34,984 nt of DNA from the NCBI GenBank assembly GCA_005776585.1, contig SXOX01000145.1, positions 1 to 34,984 on the forward strand. Reading direction: 5' to 3'. Made by a program: the position numbers and the translations under genes. How positions within the stretch are numbered: the stretch's first letter is position 1; the number at the start of each line of letters is the position of its first letter. The notes beneath the pieces are model-generated. The model searched no databases and was not told the origin of the DNA. It saw only the letters and a program-made list of their open reading frames with translations. The stretch is from Pseudomonadota bacterium. GTDB lineage: Bacteria > Myxococcota_A > UBA9042 > GCA-2863065. Shown here piece by piece: positions 8,054 through 16,010 of the stretch.

Positions 8054-9925
8054 CTACTGCTTACACTGCGACTTCAGGAACGACCGGAAGCCGCCGATGC
8101 CATCCTTCCAAAACTCGCCCTCGAACGGCCACGACATGGCGTCGGTGCCAACGATGGCGGTCGAGCCTTCCTTGGCGGCCCCCGGCTTGCCGTCTTCGAC
8201 CGGCTTGCCCTGGAGGTCGCTCTCGATGGTCTCGTTCTCGATCACGGTGAGGTCGATCTCGATCTCGGTCTTCTTCACCGAGTAGTCGGCCATCTCCGCC
8301 TCGAGCTGCTTCAGGATCTGCTGCACCTTGATGCCCGCCTCGTTCACGCGGCTCTGGCGCAGCTGCGCGAGCTTGATGGACAGGTCGGTCCCAAACTGCC
8401 CGAGCTTGCCCTCGTTCTTCTTGAGCTCGCCCTCCTCCCACTCGATGTGCCGCACCGTCTTGTAGAGGTTGAAGAACTCGACGTTGGCGAGGATGGGCTG
8501 GATGACGCGCTTGTCGATCTGGTAGGGCGGCTTCTTTTCGGCGATGCCGATGAGCGCATTGAAGTAGTCCTGCGGGGTCTTGAGCTGGCCGAGCAGCTGC
8601 TTGAGCGGGACGCCGAGCGACTCGACCTGGTCGGTGAACTGCTTGAGCGCCTCGCGCGCGTAGTCGGCGCGGCACATGTTCACGTAGGCCGTGGCCTCCA
8701 GGATCCAGAGCTCCGGGTAGAAGTAGTGCTTGAAGAACGGCGAGTGCAGCGCCTGGAAGGTGCCAAGCGCGCGCGTGTAGTCGGCCTTTTTGAAGAAGGT
8801 CCAGGCCGACTCGTAAAACGCCACCGGCAGCTTGTTCGAGTCCTGCGACACACGGCGGTAGTAGTAGATGGACGCGTCGAAGTTCTCCGCCTCGTGCGCG
8901 ATGCGGGCGAGCGCCAGGTACGACAGATCGGACACCTCGGCGTCCGACTTGTTGTTCTCGGTGGCGATGATCGCCTTTTGGAAGTTCTCGACCGCCGACT
9001 TGTAGAGGTTGTTCTGCACCTGGACGAGGCCGGTGAGGTAGACGGCCTTGCCGTAGTCGGGGGCCTCGGCGCTCACCTGATCGAAGAAGGCGAGGGCGCG
9101 GTTGAAGTTGTTGTAGTCGAAGAAGAACTCGCCCAGGAAGTAGTTGTACTCGTCCTGAAACCGCTTGCTGAAGTTGGCCGTGCTGAACTTGGTCAGCTCT
9201 TCGAGGTCTGGCGGCGCGTAGTTCACCTTCTTGCGCACCTCGCGCAGCTTCCAGAACGCCTGCTGGAAGAACTGCTTCTCCGGGCCCTCGAGCAGCACGT
9301 CGACGAAGTACTTGGCGGCCGACTGGTGCCAGCCGCAGGAGGCGAGCGCGTTGGCGATGCCGAACCACGCGTTGTAGTGCTCCTCGGAGCCCTTCTGGAA
9401 GCCGCCCTTCTGGATGAAGTCCAGGAACGTGTTGATGGCGTCCGTGCACCGGCCCGCGTTGGCGAGGTCCATGCCGTTCTTGAGGATGCCCTGCGCGAAA
9501 GCGCGCCGCTGCGACTCCTCGGCTCGCTTGGCCTCGACCGCGAGCTTTTCGGCCTCCGCGCGCTGCTTGGCCTCGAGGGCCGCCCGCTCTTCGGGCGTCA
9601 TCTCCTCGATGGTGATGGTCTTCTTCTCGTCGGGCTTCTTCTCGCCCGGTGCGGGCTCCTTGCCGAAGAGCTGCGGCGTCTTGAGCATGTACTTGAGGAC
9701 TGCGTCGGGAACGCCGGCCTTCTTGAGCTCGAGGATCTGTCCGACGGTGAGGTTGAAGACCGTCTTGTCGCGCTCGATGGCCTTGATCATCTCGTCGCCG
9801 GGCACGCCGACCTGGCAGAGCGTCATGATCTGTTCGATCGAGATGGCGCGTGCAGGCGAGGCCTGCAGGACGATCGCCGTAGCGAGAGGGAGGGCGAGCG
9901 TGAGCTTCGCGAACCAGCGGGTCAT
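8054..9925 (-). CDS. gltC: Exported TPR protein, GltC-like
   Basis: The ATG at 9925 follows GGAGGTG and opens a signal peptide (residues 1 to about 27, ending SPARA). Product is 623 aa. An N-terminal helical region (about 28-85) is followed by a Glu/Ala/Lys/Arg coiled-coil-like segment (about 100-155) and then TPR-like repeats (about 155-450). A helical region includes a Leu/Gln/Glu-rich segment (about 500-570). The C-terminus is aromatic (WPFEGEFWKDGIG), with a final Cys-Lys-Gln. GltC of M. xanthus is a periplasmic TPR protein encoded next to the beta-barrels GltA and GltB, the same order as here. A 65-bp gap separates this stop from the next start. Confidence 0.85.
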   Translation of the reverse strand: MTRWFAKLTLALPLATAIVLQASPARAISIEQIMTLCQVGVPGDEMIKAIERDKTVFNLTVGQILELKKAGVPDAVLKYMLKTPQLFGKEPAPGEKKPDEKKTITIEEMTPEERAALEAKQRAEAEKLAVEAKRAEESQRRAFAQGILKNGMDLANAGRCTDAINTFLDFIQKGGFQKGSEEHYNAWFGIANALASCGWHQSAAKYFVDVLLEGPEKQFFQQAFWKLREVRKKVNYAPPDLEELTKFSTANFSKRFQDEYNYFLGEFFFDYNNFNRALAFFDQVSAEAPDYGKAVYLTGLVQVQNNLYKSAVENFQKAIIATENNKSDAEVSDLSYLALARIAHEAENFDASIYYYRRVSQDSNKLPVAFYESAWTFFKKADYTRALGTFQALHSPFFKHYFYPELWILEATAYVNMCRADYAREALKQFTDQVESLGVPLKQLLGQLKTPQDYFNALIGIAEKKPPYQIDKRVIQPILANVEFFNLYKTVRHIEWEEGELKKNEGKLGQFGTDLSIKLAQLRQSRVNEAGIKVQQILKQLEAEMADYSVKKTEIEIDLTVIENETIESDLQGKPVEDGKPGAAKEGSTAIVGTDAMSWPFEGEFWKDGIGGFRSFLKSQCKQ

Positions 9926-10007
9926 TGGGCACCTCCAGGGCACCCGACGCGGCGGGCGCTGGAAACGTTCAAGCGTTCGAGAAAATTCAGGGTCACGTGC
10001 TGCACCG

Positions 10008-10772
10008 CTACTTGCGCTCGGGAGTGAAGAAGCTCAGGCCGAGCGAGAGCTCGAGCGGGAAGGACACGCCACGGACGTTGTCGTCTGCGTCACGACCGGG
10101 GTACAGGTAGTGACGGTAGTCGAGCCGCAGCGCCATGAACGAGTTGAGGAACAGGCGCACGGTCGCGCCGACGTAGCCGCCCCAGTCCTTGAAGGTACGG
10201 CGCGCGACGTCCGACGAGCCTTCCTTCTCGACCTTGGTGCCGAACGTCATCGCCCCGAAGGCGAGGCCGAGATCGAAGTGCATGAGCGCCGAGCCCGTCC
10301 CGATCTTGCCCTTGAACGGCACCCAAAGCGCGCCGAAGGAGAGCATGTACTCGAGCGTCTGCGGCACGAGCACCTGGATGCCGGAGATGGGCGGCTGCAG
10401 GCCCTCTTCGAGCGTGGGCTTGAGCTTGCCCTTGCGCTGGACGAAGTAGCCGAACGCGATCTCGCCCGAGACGTCCTCGAGGAAGTAGTAGTCGATCTTG
10501 AGGCCGATCGGGAAGTAGGTGTTGAACTCGTCGTTTGGGATGACGCCGCCGAAGATCGCGAACTCGCCGCGGCCGTCCTTCAGGAACAGCTTCTTGTGGA
10601 TCTCGCGGATCTCGCGCCGCTTGGCCCACTCGACGTCGAAGGCGCGGCTATCGGGCGGTGGATCGGCGTACGCGGTTGTCGGACCGAGGCACAGGGAGCC
10701 GACACAGAGCAGCAAGCCGAGGACGGCGTTGGCGCCAGTGCTGCGGCCAGGAAAGGTGGTGGTGCGCTTCAT
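10008..10772 (-). CDS. gltB: Outer-membrane beta-barrel protein, GltB-like
   Basis: The ATG at 10772 has GAGGAA upstream and begins a signal peptide (about residues 1-37, ending AYA). Product is 254 aa. The mature protein starts with a charged helix (RREIREIHKKLFLKDGR). It continues with alternating amphipathic strands typical of the myxobacterial outer-membrane beta-barrel family, including GGVIPNDEFNTYFPIGLKI and LRLDYRHYLYPGRD, and ends in aromatic and hydrophobic residues. It is a clear paralogue of the gene just upstream: both share GV(I/V)PND, P(F/L)(K/R)GK(I/V)G and LR(L/V)DYRH(Y/F)LY. Which paralogue corresponds to GltA and which to GltB is assigned by order only. Confidence 0.85.
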   Translation of the reverse strand: MKRTTTFPGRSTGANAVLGLLLCVGSLCLGPTTAYADPPPDSRAFDVEWAKRREIREIHKKLFLKDGRGEFAIFGGVIPNDEFNTYFPIGLKIDYYFLEDVSGEIAFGYFVQRKGKLKPTLEEGLQPPISGIQVLVPQTLEYMLSFGALWVPFKGKIGTGSALMHFDLGLAFGAMTFGTKVEKEGSSDVARRTFKDWGGYVGATVRLFLNSFMALRLDYRHYLYPGRDADDNVRGVSFPLELSLGLSFFTPERK

Positions 10773-10789
10773 CGTGGGGTTCCTCGGGT

Positions 10790-11524
10790 TCAGGGCGCGG
10801 GGCTGAAGAAGGAGAGGCCGAAGGTGATCTCGGCCGGCGCGGCAACGCCGTTGGACAGGATCTCGCCGTCTTCGTTGACCTTCTTTCCGCCGTAGAGGAA
10901 GTGCCGGTAGTCGACGCGCAGCGCGAAGAAGGACGTGAAGTAGAAGCGGAGCGTGGCGCCCAGATAGCCGCCAAAGGCGACCGTGTGCTGTGGGTCGTCC
11001 TTCTCGAAACGCTGGAGCTGCGTGCCAAGCACCGCAAGCCCGGCTGCGAGGCCAAAGTCGAAGTGGCCGAGTTTGGCGTTGAACGCGCCGACCTTGCCGC
11101 GGAGCGGGGTCCACACGACGCCGAGCGTGACGTCCCACATCAACCGCTGCGGGAGGACGCCCTCGCCGCCTTCACGCAGCTCCTTCTCGAGGAACTTCTG
11201 GAGGTCGTCCTTCTTCTCGAAGTTGTAGGCGCCGCCGAACTCGAGCGCGAGGTCCTCGATGGGGTACCAGTTGTACCGCGCGCCAAGGGGGACGAAGACG
11301 AAGAAGGAGTCGTTGGGCACGACGCCCGTGAACAGGGTGCCTTCGTGCCGGCCTTTCTGCGCGTAGAGGCGCTTCTGTACCGACGGCTGCCGGACCTTGC
11401 CCCAGTACTGCTCGAGCTGATCGTCGATGGTGGGCTCATCGGCGCGCGCCGCCGGCCCGACGAGGAGCGCCATAGCCGCAAGCAGCGCGGTCGTGGCGGG
11501 ACGCATGAGGGTCGTCATGGACAT
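10790..11524 (-). CDS. gltA: Outer-membrane beta-barrel protein, GltA-like
   Basis: The ATG at 11524 is preceded by AAGGAAAGG and starts a signal peptide (about residues 1-28, ending ARA). The frame extends upstream to 11803, but that part is shadow sequence of the VWA gene. Product is 244 aa. It has an N-terminal charged segment after cleavage, then beta-strand repeats with the shared motifs GVVPND, LRGKVG and LRVDYRHFLYGG, and ends in LSFFSPAP. It is paralogous to the gene 17 bp downstream. GltA and GltB are outer-membrane barrels of the M. xanthus Glt complex. The pair followed by a GltC-like gene supports that identity, though other porin-like roles are possible. Confidence 0.85.
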   Translation of the reverse strand: MSMTTLMRPATTALLAAMALLVGPAARADEPTIDDQLEQYWGKVRQPSVQKRLYAQKGRHEGTLFTGVVPNDSFFVFVPLGARYNWYPIEDLALEFGGAYNFEKKDDLQKFLEKELREGGEGVLPQRLMWDVTLGVVWTPLRGKVGAFNAKLGHFDFGLAAGLAVLGTQLQRFEKDDPQHTVAFGGYLGATLRFYFTSFFALRVDYRHFLYGGKKVNEDGEILSNGVAAPAEITFGLSFFSPAP

Positions 11525-11558
11525 GGTGTCGCCTTTCCTTGGTCGCTTCGAGCCCGGC

Positions 11559-13394
11559 TCAGGGGCAGGCGAGGGGGTTCTGGGGGTCCGTACAGACCTG
11601 TTTTGCCGTGTCGCAGCTGCCCGCACAGCAGACGCCGAAGGTGCCACCGGCGCCGGTGCACGCCGCGCCTGGCGCCGGAGCGTCGCAGAGGCCCGACTCC
11701 AGGTTGCAGCGAATGCCGCAGCCGCCGGCCGCGCCTGCGCAGTCCGCGTCCTTGGTGCACGCGCGCTTGACGACGAGTCGACCGTCCAGGCTTCCGAGCC
11801 CATTGGCGGGATCGGGGCCGACCTTCAGGAAGGCCGAGATCGGAGTCTGCCCCTTGGGGACGATCGCGTTGTCCGACTTGAGCTGGAGCAGGCCCTCGAG
11901 GGCGTACATGCCGCCTGCCCGAGCGTTGGCCGGATCCTGCGCGTTGTCGACCAGCGCGGGGATCTTGGTCACGAGGCTCCAAAAGCCGCCGAACGTGTAG
12001 CGCAGGTTGGTGACGGCCTCAATGATTGCGGTCTGACGCTCCGAGGTCTCCTGAGCGATCGCGTTGAAGTTGAGGAACTGATAGTGCCCGCCCGTCATGC
12101 ACGCGATCTCCTGCATCCGCGGGTCCGCCTTGCCGTAGCCCTTGGACTGGAAGTGCACGAAGCTCACGTGTTGATCCTGACGACCCGACTCGGTGAAGTC
12201 GGTCACGGCCTTCTTGAACTCCGTGAACTTCACCGCGTTCGGGCACCCGTCCTGTGCCTTGGCCACGCCGCCGGCGCCGGTCGCGTCCTCGCCAATGCGG
12301 AAGCAGCTCTGGAAGTTCTCGTTGCCGTCCTTGCTGCACGTGTCCGGGCCGTCGGTGAGCACGACCATGTGGCGCGCCGCCTCGCCTTTGGTGGCGAGCA
12401 GGCTCCACGCCAGGTTGGCGCAGCTCCAGAGGCTCGACCGGCCGCTTCCGAGTCCGGTGAGGTCCTTGTCGAGGCCGGGCTGTACCGTGTCCGTCCCGAG
12501 GGTGAGCGAGCGGTCGGTCGTGTAGCAGTTCTTGAGCTTGTCCTCTTCGCTGATGCCGGTGATACCGAAGACGTCCTCGGCGTTGCACACGACCTTGCAG
12601 CCCTCCTCGCTGTAGCGAAAGACGATGGCCGGATCCTGCGGGTTGAGGAGGCCGAGGATCTGCTTGGCGGCGAGGATGCGGAGACCGGCCGAGTCGGACT
12701 GGCACTTCTTGAGGCTGGCCGAGTCCCACGAGTCGATGGCGCCTTCCTTGGCCTCCAGGCAGGTCTTGGGGTCCACCTTCCCAGTGAGCGTCCCGCTGGC
12801 GTCGATCAAGATCGCGACTCCGACCGACTTGCCGCGCCCGCTCGAGCGTGCGTCGCCCGCGTGCACGACCTTCTCGCCGCCGACGTGGTTGGTGAAGAAC
12901 AGGCTGGGGGGCGTCATCGGCGTCTCGGCCGCGAGCGCCGAGCTGGGGCTGGGCTTGGGGCAGGCAGCCGAAGCGCCCGTGCCGTCATGGCCGTCCAGGC
13001 ACGAGAAGCTGAGGTCGAAGTGGCTGGTCGCCAGGTTCTTGCCGAGCTTCACGACGCTGGAGCCGACCGCGTCCTCGCCAGGGCGAATCTGGTAGTCCTG
13101 GTCGGCGTCCGTGCGCGGCGTGGAGCGCAGCACGAAGTCGAGGCGCATGGCCTCGGCGTCGCCGCCGCACGCGGGGACCCAGCGCGGGCCCGCAGCGGTC
13201 TGCTTGACCTTGACCGGGGTCGCGCCGACGACCGCGAGATCGTCGAACTGGACCTGCTTCAAGTAAATACGAGCCGTCGAGTCGCACATCGTGAACGCCG
13301 CGACCGCCGAGCCCAGCCCAACGAGGGGTGCCCAACGCTTCGACGACCACAGCTTCCCAGACCACAGCTTCAGCCACAACGGGAGCGAGCGCAT
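11559..13394 (-). CDS. Exported VWA-domain protein with Cys-rich C-terminus, first gene of the glt-like operon
   Basis: The ATG at 13394 has GGAGGCGG upstream. Product is 611 aa. Residues about 18-37 are hydrophobic and end FTMC (Cys37), a poor lipobox, so lipidation is uncertain. A VWA-like domain runs from about 185 to 450. It begins GVAILIDASGTLTG, giving a metal-site motif Asp198-x-Ser200-x-Thr202, and includes a later strand MVVLTDGPDTC. The last 70 or so residues hold about ten Cys in a spaced pattern (CTKDADC, CGIRC, CCAGSC) seen in many myxobacterial surface proteins. The gap to the gltA-like gene is 34 bp, so it is probably co-transcribed. It is not a known Glt component to my knowledge. 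Confidence 0.85.
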   Translation of the reverse strand: MRSLPLWLKLWSGKLWSSKRWAPLVGLGSAVAAFTMCDSTARIYLKQVQFDDLAVVGATPVKVKQTAAGPRWVPACGGDAEAMRLDFVLRSTPRTDADQDYQIRPGEDAVGSSVVKLGKNLATSHFDLSFSCLDGHDGTGASAACPKPSPSSALAAETPMTPPSLFFTNHVGGEKVVHAGDARSSGRGKSVGVAILIDASGTLTGKVDPKTCLEAKEGAIDSWDSASLKKCQSDSAGLRILAAKQILGLLNPQDPAIVFRYSEEGCKVVCNAEDVFGITGISEEDKLKNCYTTDRSLTLGTDTVQPGLDKDLTGLGSGRSSLWSCANLAWSLLATKGEAARHMVVLTDGPDTCSKDGNENFQSCFRIGEDATGAGGVAKAQDGCPNAVKFTEFKKAVTDFTESGRQDQHVSFVHFQSKGYGKADPRMQEIACMTGGHYQFLNFNAIAQETSERQTAIIEAVTNLRYTFGGFWSLVTKIPALVDNAQDPANARAGGMYALEGLLQLKSDNAIVPKGQTPISAFLKVGPDPANGLGSLDGRLVVKRACTKDADCAGAAGGCGIRCNLESGLCDAPAPGAACTGAGGTFGVCCAGSCDTAKQVCTDPQNPLACP

Positions 13395-13481
13395 GAACCG
13401 CCTCCGAATCACAGCAGCAGGCAGCGCCCCAAACGAGGGACGCGGCGACAGCGACGGACAGACCGCCGCTACAGGGCCGAC

Positions 13482-13510
13482 ATTCTTGGCAGGTTGGTGG
13501 GAATCGTCAA
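13482..13510 (-). promoter_or_regulatory. Candidate sigma70 promoter of the VWA-glt-like operon
   Basis: On the minus strand the -35 is TTGACG (13510-13505), the spacer is 17 bp, and the -10 is AAGAAT (13487-13482). It lies about 90 bp upstream of the ATG at 13394. Confidence 0.45.
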
Positions 13511-13579
13511 CCCCCTTGTGGGACTTTTGAGGTTCGCCATCCCCGCGTGTTCCGAACGGACGCTTTGCAAACAAAGCCG

Positions 13580-13609
13580 TTGACCGCTGGCAGCGGCCCT
13601 CTCTATACT
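13580..13609 (+). promoter_or_regulatory. Strong candidate sigma70 promoter for the ASH lipoprotein gene
   Basis: TTGACC (13580-13585), 18-bp spacer, TATACT (13604-13609): five of six consensus bases in each box. The predicted start near 13616 leaves a leader of about 80 bases before the ATG at 13698. Confidence 0.6.
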
Positions 13610-13697
13610 CCAGCGCCGGCCTGCGCCCGCGTTGGTGCCAGCCGAGCCACGATGGATGCTGACGTGTTGCAGGCGCTGCGTACAAGGAGCTGAGACG

Positions 13698-15878
13698 ATG
13701 CGAACGATGTTGAAGCGGATGCGGAGTTCATGGGCTGTGGCCGTCCTGACCTCGATCGGGCTGCTCGGCTGCGGTTCAGACAGCAGTGGCGGTTCGGGGG
13801 GCGGCGGCGGCTTGACCACGTCGAAGAAGGGCGAGATCTCAGTGACCGCTTCCTTGGGAAGCCCGCCTTTCACGCAGATCTCGTTTCCGGCCACGCAGCC
13901 AGGCGCTCAGCAGAAGGCGACGATCAGCATCAAGAACAACGGTCAGGGGCCGCTGTCGGTCTCGGGGTCGTTCAAGTACACCGTCAGCACGGACACGGCG
14001 GCCAACCCCGCCATCCGACTGGCGGCCATCCGGCAGGGTTCGGCTGCCAAGACGGCGGGCGCCGACGGTGCGATCCCCTCGGTCTCAATCGAGGCCAAGA
14101 CGGCCAACAACACCGGTGTCGAGATTGATGTTGTATACACGAACGTCGACAACGGCGGCCAACACGACGCCACGCTGATCATCAACAGCGACACGCTCAT
14201 TCAGGCGCAGCAGCGCATCACCATCAAGTTCAGCACCTCCGGTGGCCGTCCCAAGATCGACGTGGACCCCAAGGTCGTCGACTTCGGCGTCATCAAGAAG
14301 GACGACCCCGTCGAGAAGCAGAAGAAGACCATCACCGTCACCAACACGGGTTCGGATCCGCTGCTCCTCTCCGCCGTGCTGTTCAAGGGTCACCCGGACT
14401 TCCGCCTGCTCTACTCGTCCAAGGACGGCACGCAGAGCTATGAGCCGGCGCTCGACGACAAGAAGGTCGTCTGGGATCCGGCCATCGTCGTCAACCCGCA
14501 GGAGGTCTTGAAGTTCACCGTCCAGTACGCGCCCAAGAACGCCGACCCGGCCAAGGGCTTCCTGGTGTTCGACTCCAATGACCCGGCCGCGGACGCCGGG
14601 ACCAAGGTCGAGCTGCTCGCCAACGAGAACGGCCCCAAGATTCGCGTGCTGCCCCCCAAGGTGGACTTCGGTGCGCGCAAGATCGGCAAGCCGCACCTCC
14701 AGGCCGTGCAGCTCTCGAACGTTGGCACGGCGGACCTCGTCATCTCCAAGATTGAGCTCACCACGGAGTCGTCAACGACCTACGCGCTCGAGTACAAGTC
14801 GCTCAAGGGCCACGAGGACGGTACGGCGCCCACGGCGGACAAGCCGGTCACGCTCAAGGTCAACGAAGAGACCACGCTGAACGTCACCTTTACGCCGGCC
14901 AAGGTGTCGGACGTCGACAAGGACACGGGCAAGCCCATCCCCGAGATCGGCACCGTGCTCGTCGAGTCCAACGCGTTCGAGTCCAAGGTGAACATCGGCC
15001 TCACGGGCCTTGGCGTGGAGAAGGAGTGCCCGAACGCGGTCATCGTGGTGCAGGAGGGCGAGCAGGTCATCCCGCAGACCAAGCTGCACCTGTTCGGTGA
15101 CCAGAGCTACGCGCCCACGGGCGCCATCAGCGCCTGGAAGTGGGCCGTCAAGCAGGCGTCGGGCTCGGCGTCGCTGTTCGTGCCGTCGGACGCCTTCCCC
15201 AACCCAACGTTTGAGTGCAACGTCGCGGGCTCCTACTTCTTCAGCCTGGACGTGTGGGACAACGCGGGCAACAAGAGCTGCTCGGCCGCCGAGGTCGAGG
15301 TCGTCGTCGTCCCCGACGAGGCCATCCACGTCGAGCTCGTGTGGAAGACGCCCAACGATCCCGACGAGACGGACACGGGCCCGGACGCCGGCTCCGACTT
15401 GGACCTCCACTTCGTCCATGATCAGCTCGCGCCGTGGTACGACGACCTCGACAAGGACGGCAAGCCGGATCCCTGGTTCTCGCCCGACTACGACTCGTTC
15501 TGGTATCACCCCAAGCCCGCGTGGGGCAGCTTCGATCCGTCGGTGGACGACGATCCCAGCCTTGACCGCGACGACACCGACGGCGCCGGTCCGGAGAACC
15601 TGAACCTCAACATTCCGGAGAACGGGACGCAGTACCGCGTTGGCGTCCACTACTGGGCGGATCACGACTACGGCCCCGCGTTCGCCACGCTGCGCGTCTA
15701 CATCTTCTCGAACCTCGTCTTCGAGCTGAAGGACGTCGAGCTCCAGAACCTGTGCATGTGGAACGCGGCGCTCATCGACTGGCCGAGCGGCAAGGTGACC
15801 AAGGTCCCAGATCCCAGCAACCCGCCCAAGCCGTACTTCATTACCTGCCCCTACGTGAACAAGCTCTTCAACCCCTAG
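13698..15878 (+). CDS. Lipoprotein with ASH (choice-of-anchor D-like), PKD-like and YfaP-like domains
   Basis: The ATG at 13698 follows AAGGAG (13684-13689). Upstream in-frame codons from 13632 overlap the promoter leader and are rejected. Product is 726 aa. The lipobox is LLGC with Cys25, then a Ser/Gly linker. Three ASH/immunoglobulin-like repeats start near residues 40, 185 and 310, each with a strand such as VDFGVIKK or VDFGARKIG followed by V-x-N-x-G. A PKD-like domain spans about 440-530. A C-terminal domain (about 540-715) has the GSDLDLH, WYDD, DPSLDRDDTDG and YRVGVHYW signatures of YfaP/DUF2135-like beta domains. It is probably surface-displayed and Ca-binding (Asp-rich). Function unknown. 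Confidence 0.85.
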   Translation: MRTMLKRMRSSWAVAVLTSIGLLGCGSDSSGGSGGGGGLTTSKKGEISVTASLGSPPFTQISFPATQPGAQQKATISIKNNGQGPLSVSGSFKYTVSTDTAANPAIRLAAIRQGSAAKTAGADGAIPSVSIEAKTANNTGVEIDVVYTNVDNGGQHDATLIINSDTLIQAQQRITIKFSTSGGRPKIDVDPKVVDFGVIKKDDPVEKQKKTITVTNTGSDPLLLSAVLFKGHPDFRLLYSSKDGTQSYEPALDDKKVVWDPAIVVNPQEVLKFTVQYAPKNADPAKGFLVFDSNDPAADAGTKVELLANENGPKIRVLPPKVDFGARKIGKPHLQAVQLSNVGTADLVISKIELTTESSTTYALEYKSLKGHEDGTAPTADKPVTLKVNEETTLNVTFTPAKVSDVDKDTGKPIPEIGTVLVESNAFESKVNIGLTGLGVEKECPNAVIVVQEGEQVIPQTKLHLFGDQSYAPTGAISAWKWAVKQASGSASLFVPSDAFPNPTFECNVAGSYFFSLDVWDNAGNKSCSAAEVEVVVVPDEAIHVELVWKTPNDPDETDTGPDAGSDLDLHFVHDQLAPWYDDLDKDGKPDPWFSPDYDSFWYHPKPAWGSFDPSVDDDPSLDRDDTDGAGPENLNLNIPENGTQYRVGVHYWADHDYGPAFATLRVYIFSNLVFELKDVELQNLCMWNAALIDWPSGKVTKVPDPSNPPKPYFITCPYVNKLFNP

Positions 15879-15905
15879 AGCCCCTTCTGGCGCGGCCTGT
15901 TGACC

Positions 15906-15928
15906 GGGCGCTGTCAATCGGCGCCCGT
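15906..15928. terminator. Hairpin downstream of the ASH lipoprotein gene
   Basis: CGGGCGC and GCGCCCG form a perfect 7-bp stem around a 9-base loop, 28 bp after the stop codon at 15878. The following bases contain only a short T-run, so it is a weak intrinsic-terminator candidate. Confidence 0.35.
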
Positions 15929-15942
15929 CGCGCCATTTCCCT

Positions 15943-15971
15943 TGCCTCCGCCCCCTCCGCGATGATTTAAT
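15943..15971 (+). promoter_or_regulatory. Candidate promoter of the ASH/VWA gene
   Basis: TTGCCT (15943-15948), 17-bp spacer, TTTAAT (15966-15971), about 40 bp before the ATG at 16011. Confidence 0.4.
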
Positions 15972-16010
15972 GTCGCGCGCTCTGCGCTGACCTCGGAGGG
16001 ACGTGAGACC

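Larger units (their letters stand above)
13395..13697. other. 303-bp divergent intergenic region
   Basis: This separates the minus-strand glt-like operon from the plus-strand ASH lipoprotein gene and carries one good promoter candidate in each direction (13482-13510 minus, 13580-13609 plus). No convincing gene lies inside it. Overlapping control of the two transcription units is possible but not shown. Confidence 0.6.

Noticed and set aside
8024..10027. 667-aa plus-strand frame opposite the gltC-like gene
   Set aside because: Shadow caused by GC-biased third positions. The minus frame has a signal peptide, ribosome site and TPR motifs; the plus frame has none.
10773..11138. N-terminal extension of the gltB-like protein to 11138
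   Set aside because: Overlaps the gltA-like gene and would bury the signal peptide at 10772, which has its own ribosome site.
11427..13583. 718-aa plus-strand frame opposite the VWA gene
   Set aside because: Antisense shadow rich in Arg/Val/Leu/Glu with no domain; the opposite strand encodes a clear VWA protein.
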